Positions 5,666 through 11,441 of a stretch of DNA of 11,441 bases are shown piece after piece. The notes under the pieces were generated by a model. It searched no databases, was not told the DNA's origin, and was given only the letters and a program-made list of their open reading frames with translations. Location: contig DNFZ01000010.1 in assembly GCA_003486785.1 (NCBI GenBank), positions 1,724 to 13,164 of the forward strand, in the 5' to 3' direction. A program made the position numbers and the translations under genes. Every line of letters begins with the position of its first letter. The stretch's first letter is position 1. This stretch comes from Clostridiales bacterium. GTDB lineage: Bacteria; Bacillota; Clostridia; Christensenellales; CAG-138.

Positions 5666-7681
5666 ATGAAGCATATTACCATCAACGGCAAAGCGTATGA
5701 CGTGGACGACGATCTGACCATCATCGAAGCTGCAAAGCGAAACGGCATACAGATACCCAGCCTGTGCTATCTGCCGGGCGTGCATGAGTTCGGCTCCTGC
5801 CGTATCTGCGTGGTCGAAGTCGAGGGCGCAAAGACGCTCGTGCCATCCTGCATGACAAAGGTTTCCGAGGGGATGGTGATTCAGACCAACTCGGAGCGCG
5901 TTCGCCGCGCAAGAAAAGTGCTCTATGAGCTGCTGCTGTCCGATCATTCAAAAGACTGCCTGAGCTGCAAGCGCAACCAAAACTGCGAACTACAGGCACT
6001 TGGCAGGCAGCTTGGCGTGGAGGCGACGCGCTTTGAGGGCGATCGGTCCGAATGCGTGATCGATATCTCCACCTCCATCACGCGGGACATGTCCAAGTGC
6101 ATCCTCTGCCGCCGCTGCGTGACCGCCTGCAACGAGATCCAGGGCGTTGGCATCATCAATGCGCAAAACCGCGGCTTTCAGACCGTGATCAGCCCGGCGA
6201 TGGAGCTTGCAATCGGCTCCGTTAACTGCGCGTTCTGCGGCCAGTGCACGGTTGTTTGCCCGGTTGGCGCGCTCAAGGAGACGGACTCGATACAGGCCGT
6301 CTGGGAGGCTATCAACGACAAGAGCAAGCGCGTCATCGTGCAGACCGCGCCGGCCATCCGCGTCGCCATCGGCGAGGAGTTTGGGTATGAACCCGGCGCA
6401 CAGGTCACCGGAAAACTTGCAGCCGCGCTGCGCAGACTGGGCTTTGACGACGTGTTTGACACCAACTTCACCGCCGACCTGACGATTCTCGAGGAAGGGA
6501 CGGAGCTGCTCTCCCGCGTGAAGAGCGCGCTGACCGGCGGAGAGGCGACGCTGCCGATGATTACGAGCTGCAGCCCGGGCTGGATCAAATATGTTGAGCA
6601 CACGTATCCGGATTCGTTGAATCATCTCTCCACCTGCAAGTCGCCCCATACGATGCTGGGTGCGCTGGCAAAGTCCTACTATGCGGGCAAGATTAAGCGG
6701 GAGCCGAAGGATATCTTCGTGGTGTCCATCATGCCCTGCACGGCCAAGAAGAGCGAGATTGTGCGTCCTGAGATGATGAACGACGGTCTGGCGAACGTGG
6801 ACGCGGTGCTCACCACGCGCGAACTTGCCAATATGATCAAGGAGATGGGCATCGACTTTGCCAACCTTCCGGACGAGGAGTTCGACCAGCCGCTGGGCAT
6901 GTCCACGGGCGCCGCCGATATCTTCGGCCTCACCGGCGGCGTCATGGAAGCGGCGCTGCGTACGGTTTACGAGCTTGTCACGGGGCGGGAGTTGCCCTTT
7001 GACGGCCTGCATGTAACGCCCATCGTCGGCTTCGATCAGGTCAAAGAGGCGGCAATCACGATTGAAAACCCTGTAGAAGCATACAAGTTCCTCGACGGGG
7101 TAACCGTTCGCGTTGCGGTCACGAGCGGCCTGGCCGGCGCAAACAAGCTCATGGAGCAGGTAGCGGCCGGCACTTCGCCGTATCATTTCATCGAGGTGAT
7201 GGGCTGCCCGGGCGGCTGCATCATGGGCGGCGGACAGCCAAGGTCGGACGATCCGCAGGTGCGGATCAAGCGCCTGAGCGGCCTGTACACCGAAGACGAG
7301 GAAAAGGTGCTGCGCAAGTCGCACGAAAACCCGTTCGTCACGCAGCTCTACGCCGAGTATCTTGAGCACCCCAATGGACACAAATCTCATGAGCTGTTGC
7401 ACACGCACTATGTGCGCCGCGGCGTATTCAACGAGTACACCAAGGAGCGCTTCGATCTTGGCATGCACATTGCCGAAAAGAAGCGCGATACGACGGCGGC
7501 GCGTCCGGTGCGGGAAGCGGCAGGACCGGATGGTGCGAGATCGCGCGAGGAGATGGAGTCCGTCCGCGTGCTGGCGCTGGAGGCGGAGAACACGCGCCTC
7601 AAGGCGGAGCTGACGGATGTCAACGAGACGGTCGGCTTCTTCAAGAGTGTGATAGCGGATTACGCAAGCCGCAGTAAGTAG
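5666..7681 (+). CDS. hydA: [FeFe]-hydrogenase catalytic subunit HydA (multi-cluster, bifurcating type)
   Basis: This subunit interconverts H+ and H2 at the H-cluster. The 671 residues run: Fer2 [2Fe-2S] domain (C34, C45, C48, C62); His-ligated [4Fe-4S] (H94, C98, C101, C107); two [4Fe-4S] clusters (C145/148/151/155 and C188/191/194/198); H-domain (about 222-525). L2 is MPCTAKKSE (356-364) and L3 is EVMGCPGGCIMGGG (510-523), both canonical. L1 is TSCSPGW (300-306), where the usual motif is TSCCPxW. The small-subunit-like region follows (SHENPFV, then SHELLHTHY, to about 585). After it come about 85 residues without Cys: a basic, Ala/Pro-containing linker and a likely coiled coil (about 628-655). 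I chose ATG 5666 because AGGTAGGTG (5651-5659) is its ribosome binding site and overlaps the hydB stop; GTG 5657 lies inside that site. It is the last gene of the operon, 9 nt after hydB. Maturation genes hydEFG are not in this window. Confidence 0.95.
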   Translation: MKHITINGKAYDVDDDLTIIEAAKRNGIQIPSLCYLPGVHEFGSCRICVVEVEGAKTLVPSCMTKVSEGMVIQTNSERVRRARKVLYELLLSDHSKDCLSCKRNQNCELQALGRQLGVEATRFEGDRSECVIDISTSITRDMSKCILCRRCVTACNEIQGVGIINAQNRGFQTVISPAMELAIGSVNCAFCGQCTVVCPVGALKETDSIQAVWEAINDKSKRVIVQTAPAIRVAIGEEFGYEPGAQVTGKLAAALRRLGFDDVFDTNFTADLTILEEGTELLSRVKSALTGGEATLPMITSCSPGWIKYVEHTYPDSLNHLSTCKSPHTMLGALAKSYYAGKIKREPKDIFVVSIMPCTAKKSEIVRPEMMNDGLANVDAVLTTRELANMIKEMGIDFANLPDEEFDQPLGMSTGAADIFGLTGGVMEAALRTVYELVTGRELPFDGLHVTPIVGFDQVKEAAITIENPVEAYKFLDGVTVRVAVTSGLAGANKLMEQVAAGTSPYHFIEVMGCPGGCIMGGGQPRSDDPQVRIKRLSGLYTEDEEKVLRKSHENPFVTQLYAEYLEHPNGHKSHELLHTHYVRRGVFNEYTKERFDLGMHIAEKKRDTTAARPVREAAGPDGARSREEMESVRVLALEAENTRLKAELTDVNETVGFFKSVIADYASRSK

Positions 7682-7708
7682 CGCTGCCGTATACGGAAAC
7701 GGACGATG

Positions 7709-7747
7709 AATCGCGGGGGCTGCCTGCATTGCAGCCTCCGCGATTTT
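7709..7747 (+). terminator. Intrinsic terminator of the hydrogenase operon
   Basis: A 15-bp stem (7709-7723 with 7731-7745, one G-U pair) has a 7-nt loop CTGCATT and ends in TTTT (7744-7747). It lies 28 nt after the hydA stop. A second GC-rich hairpin without a T-run (CGGCGCG 7751-7757 with CGCGCCG 7773-7779) follows. Confidence 0.85.
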
Positions 7748-7865
7748 GTGCGGCGCGGGCGAGCGGAGCAAGCGCGCCGGAAAACAAGGAACGGCGACGA
7801 AGCGTTGCGATGCAATACAGATTGAATACCTCGAAACAGCAAAACGGAAACGGCGTTAAAGTGGC

Positions 7866-7894
7866 TTGAAACGACGGCCGAAGCAGGATAGAAT
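7866..7894 (+). promoter_or_regulatory. Sigma-A promoter of the response regulator gene
   Basis: TTGAAA (7866-7871), a 17-bp spacer and TAGAAT (7889-7894). Transcription would start near 7901, leaving about 31 nt before the ATG at 7932. This also rules out an upstream TTG start at 7866. Confidence 0.75.
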
Positions 7895-7931
7895 GATACC
7901 ATCATGGTTTTCACACATATCGGAGGATTGC

Positions 7932-8612
7932 ATGAATTCTGACATCCGCCTGTTGATCGTAGACCAGAGCAGCGCCGTTCGCGGCGAGATTCGTCAGCTC
8001 GCGCTGATGCAGGGATATTCCTTTGACGAGGCGGCGGACGGCATTGCGGCGCTCAAGCTCTTTCGCCGCAATGACTATCATCTGATCGTCATGGATACCG
8101 ATCTGCCGGAGCTGGATGGAAGAAACGTCTGCCGCCAGATTCGTAAAACCTCCGATGTTCCGATTCTGTTTATCAGCGCCAGAACGAGCGAGCAGGAGAA
8201 GCTCTGCGCGTTTGAAATCGGGGCGGACGATTTTATAACAAAGCCGTTTTACCCGCGCGAACTGCTTGCGCGCATCAAGGTTTTTCTCTACCGGACGGGC
8301 AGCCAAAACAAGCAGATTGCCTCGAAAATCGCGTTCAACGGGCTTTTTATCAATACGGTTTCGCGCGAGGTTACGGTCGATGATCGCTTGGTGTCGCTCA
8401 CCCCGAAGGAATACGACCTGCTCTTCTTTCTTTCGCAAAATCCGAACAAGGCGTATTCTCGTGAAGCGCTGCTCAACGAGGTCTGGGGCTATTGCTTCAC
8501 AGGATCGGACCGCACCATAGACACGCATATCCGCACGCTACGAGAAAACATCCGCCCGTATGACGGTTATATCGTAACCGTGTGGGGTTTTGGCTATAAG
8601 TTTGTAATTTAG
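7932..8612 (+). CDS. OmpR/PhoB-family response regulator, orphan
   Basis: This is a 226-residue two-component response regulator that should bind DNA when phosphorylated. The receiver domain is at about 6-120, with the phosphate acceptor D55 in IVMDTDLPELDG, the switch Ser S82 (ISAR) and the conserved K104 (ITKPF). The metal-binding acidic pair reads D11-Q12 instead of the usual D-D/E-D. The winged-helix output domain is at about 132-226 (SLTPKEYDLLFFL, SREALLNEVWGY, DRTIDTHIRTLR, GFGYKF). Start ATG 7932 is set by GGAGG (7922-7926), 5 nt upstream. No histidine kinase gene is adjacent: hydA lies upstream and a divergently unrelated LacI regulator lies downstream with its own promoter. The target is unknown; proximity to the hydrogenase operon suggests but does not show a link. 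A short GC hairpin after the stop (8615-8629) lacks a T-run. Confidence 0.9.
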   Translation: MNSDIRLLIVDQSSAVRGEIRQLALMQGYSFDEAADGIAALKLFRRNDYHLIVMDTDLPELDGRNVCRQIRKTSDVPILFISARTSEQEKLCAFEIGADDFITKPFYPRELLARIKVFLYRTGSQNKQIASKIAFNGLFINTVSREVTVDDRLVSLTPKEYDLLFFLSQNPNKAYSREALLNEVWGYCFTGSDRTIDTHIRTLRENIRPYDGYIVTVWGFGYKFVI

Positions 8613-8647
8613 CGGCGGCGTCATGCCGCGCGCGAAACTGCCTTTGT

Positions 8648-8676
8648 TTGACACTTTCCGATTGAGCGTGTATATT
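8648..8676 (+). promoter_or_regulatory. Near-consensus sigma-A promoter of the LacI-family gene
   Basis: TTGACA (8648-8653), a 17-bp spacer and TATATT (8671-8676). Transcription would start near 8683. GTGT (8668-8671) and ACAC (8679-8682) form a small inverted repeat across the -10 box, which could be an autoregulatory site, although the arms are short. Confidence 0.85.
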
Positions 8677-8713
8677 CAACACATTCATCAACATAGTATG
8701 GGAGAATGCGAAG

Positions 8714-9688
8714 ATGCCGACACTCAAGGACGTGGCAGATCGGGCTGGCGTTACGGTGACCACAGTATCCAGAATGCTGAATAACCGGGTGCAAATCAGC
8801 CCCAAGACACGCGAAAAAATCAACAAGGCCATCAAAGACCTGGATTACAGGCCCAATGAGCTCGCGCGTTCGCTCTCCAAAAAAAGCAGCCAGATGATCG
8901 GCCTGATCATTGCGACGGCGAATAATTACTTTTTTTGCAAGGTGATCAACGCGGTCGAGTGGTATACGGCGCAATACGGCTATAAGCTCCTGCTGTGCAT
9001 CTCCAACCATGAGACGCAGAAGGAGATCGAATATTTCAACATGCTCAAGGCGCACAAAGTCGCCGGGGTCATTCTCGCCAGCCATACACAGGATCTGGAG
9101 CGGTATCTCACCTTCAGCGCGCCGATCATCTCCTTTGATCGCACGCTTTCGCCGCAGATTCCGAGCGTTTGCTCGGACAACTACAACGGCGGCGTTCTGG
9201 CCGCGCAGCATTTTCTGGAAAAAGGCTGCAAACGGCCGGCATATTTTCGCGATATGCCAAAGTCGGGCATGCATGCGAGCTTTCGGTACGATGGCTTTGC
9301 GGAGGCCTTCAAGCGCCGCGACATAGAGCCGCATCTGTTTTCCGCACCGCCGGAGTGCTTTATCTCCATGAAGTATGAGGAGAGCATTCGGGTGTTTTTC
9401 CGGCAGTATCCGGACGTCGATGCGGTGTTTGCCTCAAACGACATCATCGCCCTGCAGATTCTGCGCTATTGCGCGCAAAACGGCATTTCCGTTCCGGAGC
9501 AGCTCAAAGTGATCGGCTACGACAATACGGATCTTTCCGGCTTTTGCTACCCTGCGTTGACGACCATCAGCCAGCCGATCGACGACAACTGCCGGTTTGC
9601 GGTTGAGAGCATCGTCCGCTTCAAAGAAAAGAGCATTCCGATTTCGACGATATACCCCGTCACACTGATACAACGCGAGAGCACCTGA
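8714..9688 (+). CDS. LacI-family sugar-responsive transcriptional regulator
   Basis: The 324-residue protein has the full LacI/GalR architecture. An N-terminal helix-turn-helix (about 3-22, TLKDVADRAGVTVTTVSRML) is followed by the hinge segment RPNELARSLSKKSS (46-59). The rest is a periplasmic-binding-like effector domain from IGLI (62-65) to the family's typical end, LIQREST (318-324). Other family marks are ISFDRTL (139-145), VFASNDIIALQIL (238-250) and VIGYDNTDLSGFCYPALTTISQP (267-289). The length is normal. ATG 8714 has GGGAG (8700-8704) 9 nt upstream. Members normally repress, less often activate, sugar uptake and catabolic genes, and release DNA on binding a sugar. The downstream sugar-binding lipoprotein is the obvious candidate target. 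The effector sugar cannot be read from the sequence. Confidence 0.93.
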   Translation: MPTLKDVADRAGVTVTTVSRMLNNRVQISPKTREKINKAIKDLDYRPNELARSLSKKSSQMIGLIIATANNYFFCKVINAVEWYTAQYGYKLLLCISNHETQKEIEYFNMLKAHKVAGVILASHTQDLERYLTFSAPIISFDRTLSPQIPSVCSDNYNGGVLAAQHFLEKGCKRPAYFRDMPKSGMHASFRYDGFAEAFKRRDIEPHLFSAPPECFISMKYEESIRVFFRQYPDVDAVFASNDIIALQILRYCAQNGISVPEQLKVIGYDNTDLSGFCYPALTTISQPIDDNCRFAVESIVRFKEKSIPISTIYPVTLIQREST

Positions 9689-9726
9689 AAAAAGCGGCAT
9701 GCCTGCGCCGCCGGCATGTTTTTCTT
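9688..9726 (+). terminator. Intrinsic terminator after the LacI-family gene
   Basis: CATGCC (9698-9703) pairs with GGCATG (9713-9718), extended outward by G-U pairs, with a 9-nt loop. A5-6 precedes and TTTTTCTT (9719-9726) follows. It begins at the stop codon. The A-run opposite the T-run means it could also act on the other strand. Confidence 0.75.
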
Positions 9727-9860
9727 GTGACAAGCTTAATGTCAAACGTATAACATGATATTTTAACTGATTCAGGAGCCAATTGAATCAAACAAAACGA
9801 ATTCACAACAGACAGATAAATAAATCGACGAAACAGGTGTAAAAACCACCGAATAGAATA

Positions 9861-9866
9861 TATAAT
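9861..9866 (+). promoter_or_regulatory. Possible second -10 box (TATAAT) upstream of the sugar-binding protein gene
   Basis: A perfect TATAAT stands at 9861-9866, but the hexamer 17 bp upstream (TGTAAA, 9838-9843) is a poor -35. It may be an alternative, activator-dependent start or simply chance in AT-rich sequence. The surrounding gap 9727-9887 holds no gene. It contains TGACA (9728-9732) facing TGTCA (9740-9744), which shares half-site bases with the inverted repeat at 9888-9905. Confidence 0.3.
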
Positions 9867-9887
9867 GGGCAAAATTAAGTTTTCATA

Positions 9888-9905
9888 ATGTCAAGGGGTT
9901 GACAT
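9888..9905. promoter_or_regulatory. Candidate operator: perfect 7-bp inverted repeat over the -35 box
   Basis: ATGTCAA (9888-9894), spacer GGGG, TTGACAT (9899-9905). The right arm contains the -35 hexamer of the binding-protein promoter, so a bound protein would block RNA polymerase. The same half-site ATGTCAA recurs at 9739-9745. The neighbouring LacI-family protein is the natural candidate, though the GGGG centre is not the CG-centred symmetry usual for that family. Confidence 0.55.
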
Positions 9906-9927
9906 AACGAATGTGATCTACTATGAT
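9899..9927 (+). promoter_or_regulatory. Strong sigma-A promoter of the sugar-binding protein gene
   Basis: TTGACA (9899-9904), a 17-bp spacer and TATGAT (9922-9927). Transcription would start near 9934 and leave a leader of about 100 nt before the ATG at 10037. Confidence 0.85.
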
Positions 9928-9960
9928 GAATTTATGGTACGCGTGTGAATGCACTTCGAC

Positions 9961-9972
9961 ATGCGATCGCAT
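9961..9972. promoter_or_regulatory. 12-bp perfect palindrome in the leader of the sugar-binding protein gene
   Basis: ATGCGATCGCAT is fully self-complementary and lies about 27-39 nt after the predicted transcription start. It could be a second operator acting as a roadblock, or part of an RNA structure. GAATGC (9947-9952) can also pair with GCATTTC (9969-9975, one bulge), followed shortly by six T (9980-9985), which resembles a weak attenuator. Confidence 0.35.
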
Positions 9973-10036
9973 TTCATTCTTTTTTGCTGCATTTCGATTT
10001 GTGGTTCACAACCCAGAATTTAACAGGAGGTATCAC

Positions 10037-11401
10037 ATGAAAAAAGGAAGAACTTTCGCGACAGTCCTTGCAATGCTCATGGCGCTCATGATGCTTGCGG
10101 CGTGCTCCACACCGGCGCCGGCGGCAACGGACGCTGCAGCTGCGGCCCCCGCTGCGCAGTCCGCAGCGGCATCTACGGAAACCGCAAAGCCTGTAACAAT
10201 CACCTACTTTAACACCTCGGCCGAGGTCAACTCCATGTTTGAAGAGATGTTTGCCAGATATCATGAGTTGAACCCGAATGTAACGATCGAACTCATCCCC
10301 ACGGGCGTTGGCGAAGGGCAGCAGGAGAAGCTGCAGTCGCTCTACGCTTCCGGCAATGCCCCGACCTTCATGAACGTAGACCCCGCCAACGTCATCGAGT
10401 ATCAGGATAACCTTTTGGAGCTGACCTTTGAGACCGCCCCGTGGATGGAACAGGCAAACGACGGCGTCATCGATGCCGGCACGTTTGACGGCAAAATCCT
10501 CGGCGTTCCATTCAGCGTACAGGGTTACGGCCTGCTCTACAACAAGCGCGTGGTTGAAGAAGTGATCGGCGCATCGTTCGATCCGTCCACGATCAACACG
10601 CAGGACGCACTCAAAACCTTCCTGGAAACTTTTGAAGCGGCCGGAGTGCCGGCGACAATGCTGCATGGCGCAAACTGGTCGATGGGCGGCCACTACCTCA
10701 CGCTGAGCTATGCCGTGCAAGGCCCTGCAACATCCGACGGCACGGGCTTTATCGACAGCCTGAAGGCTGGAACCGCTAAGATTGAAGACAGCGCAATCTT
10801 CCAGGGCTATATGGACTCGCTGGACATTCTCGTGCAGTACAACTACAATAAAGCTGATCCGCTCGTTGGCGACTACAATGCGGACATTCAAGCCTTTGCA
10901 CAGGGCAAGAGCGCAACGTTCTTCATGGGCGACTGGGCATGGACATCCATGACCGCGCTGGAGAACATCGACACAGAGTATGGATACCTTCCCATTCCGT
11001 GGAGCAACGATGCAAGCGCTTACGGCAACTCGCAGGTTGTCATGGTGCTTCCGAAGTTCAACGCCATCGATAAGTCGCAGAACACGCCCGAACAGCAACA
11101 GGCGGCAATCGATGTGCTCGAATGGATGCTCACCCAGCCGGAAGGCCAGCAGTTCTTCCTCGACGCGGGCTTCAGCATGCCTTACAAAAACGTGAGAAGC
11201 GATGTGGAATACAACACCATGACGCAGTCGATCGCAACCTATGCAAGCCAGGGCAAGACGATCAATCTCGGCTGCTTCTCCTACATCACGGGTGATGCAT
11301 GGACGCAGACCGGCAACCTGATGCTGCAATACATCAGCGGCGCGATTGACAGACAGGGCCTCGCAGATGGAATCAACGCCTACTGGCGCGGCATCCAATA
11401 A
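10037..11401 (+). CDS. ABC transporter family-1 extracellular sugar-binding lipoprotein
   Basis: The 454-residue solute-binding protein captures a carbohydrate outside the cell for an ABC importer. The signal peptide MKKGRTF with a Met/Leu/Ala core ends in lipobox L20-A-A-C23. An Ala-rich, low-complexity linker (about 26-50) follows, then the binding domain from KPVTITYFNT. Family-1 (MalE/UgpB-like) features include the early segment FARYHELNPNVTIELIP (72-88), KILGVPFSVQGYGLLYNKRVVEE (153-175), FAQGKSATFFMGDW (287-300), GYLPIPW (316-322) and the C-terminal FFLDAGFSMPYKN (373-385). The start at 10037 is fixed by AGGAGGT (10025-10031) and by the signal peptide; an upstream in-frame ATG at 9923 lies within the -10 box. 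No permease or ATPase gene fits in the remaining 40 bases, so the transporter would continue beyond the window. The preceding LacI-family gene suggests sugar-controlled expression. The specific sugar is not identifiable. Confidence 0.93.
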   Translation: MKKGRTFATVLAMLMALMMLAACSTPAPAATDAAAAAPAAQSAAASTETAKPVTITYFNTSAEVNSMFEEMFARYHELNPNVTIELIPTGVGEGQQEKLQSLYASGNAPTFMNVDPANVIEYQDNLLELTFETAPWMEQANDGVIDAGTFDGKILGVPFSVQGYGLLYNKRVVEEVIGASFDPSTINTQDALKTFLETFEAAGVPATMLHGANWSMGGHYLTLSYAVQGPATSDGTGFIDSLKAGTAKIEDSAIFQGYMDSLDILVQYNYNKADPLVGDYNADIQAFAQGKSATFFMGDWAWTSMTALENIDTEYGYLPIPWSNDASAYGNSQVVMVLPKFNAIDKSQNTPEQQQAAIDVLEWMLTQPEGQQFFLDAGFSMPYKNVRSDVEYNTMTQSIATYASQGKTINLGCFSYITGDAWTQTGNLMLQYISGAIDRQGLADGINAYWRGIQ

Positions 11402-11441
11402 TCTGTTTGGACAGACCATTTCAACGCGGGCGGATAGTGAT

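Noticed and set aside
5990..7771. Long minus-strand open frame opposite hydA
   Set aside because: It is antisense to a gene with every expected hydrogenase motif. The frame also runs through the operon terminator, and its composition looks like frame shadowing.
8612..8629. GC hairpin (GCGGC/GCCGC, 5-nt loop) after the response regulator as a terminator
   Set aside because: The stem is only 5 bp and is followed by GCGCGAAAC rather than a T-run, so termination there is not supported.
9923..10036. Upstream in-frame ATG for the sugar-binding protein
   Set aside because: It falls inside the -10 box of the promoter, lacks a ribosome binding site, and would bury the lipoprotein signal peptide behind 38 residues.
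9974..11419. Long minus-strand open frame opposite the sugar-binding protein gene, and a similar plus-strand one at 24-1205 opposite the lipoprotein gene
   Set aside because: Both are mirror frames of well-supported genes. Neither has a start signal nor a recognisable protein pattern.

Overview
This window looks like a chromosomal segment of an anaerobic, fermentative member of the Bacillota (Clostridia type). The reasons are strong AGGAGG-like ribosome binding sites, sigma-A style promoters, AT-rich intergenic gaps against GC-rich genes, lipoprotein signal peptides of Gram-positive type, and a cytoplasmic multisubunit [FeFe]-hydrogenase. I cannot place it to genus.

Layout. (1) 78-1613, minus strand: a secreted lipoprotein of unknown function with four tandem beta-rich repeats and its own promoter. 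(2) 1614-2042: a divergent, AT-rich regulatory gap. It holds a good promoter for the lipoprotein gene, a 21-bp tandem repeat with helically phased A-tracts, and a weaker promoter candidate for the hydrogenase operon. (3) 2043-7681, plus strand: a three-gene hydrogenase operon, hydC (NuoE-like), hydB (NuoF-like, fused to a complete GltD/NfnL-type FAD-NAD(P)H oxidoreductase) and hydA ([FeFe]-hydrogenase catalytic subunit). It ends in a strong intrinsic terminator. (4) 7866-8612: an OmpR/PhoB-family response regulator with its own promoter and no kinase beside it. (5) 8648-9726: a LacI-family regulator with a near-consensus promoter and a terminator. (6) 9861-11401: an elaborate promoter/operator/leader region followed by a family-1 sugar-binding lipoprotein, probably the first gene of a carbohydrate ABC transporter whose permeases would lie beyond the window.

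How the parts work together. HydC, HydB and HydA together should form a flavin-based electron-bifurcating or -confurcating hydrogenase linking H2 to NADH and probably ferredoxin. The notable point is HydB: the region after its NuoF iron-sulfur domain is a GltD/NfnL-like module with two FeS-cluster binding regions, an FAD site and an NADPH-like site. One polypeptide therefore carries both an FMN/NADH site and an FAD/NAD(P)H site, suggesting direct exchange among H2, NADH, NADPH and possibly ferredoxin. HydA also has a non-canonical L1 motif and a cysteine-free, partly coiled-coil C-terminal tail. The right-hand part (LacI regulator plus binding protein) is a typical sugar-uptake control unit. 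An inverted repeat over the -35 box of the binding-protein gene is the best operator candidate.
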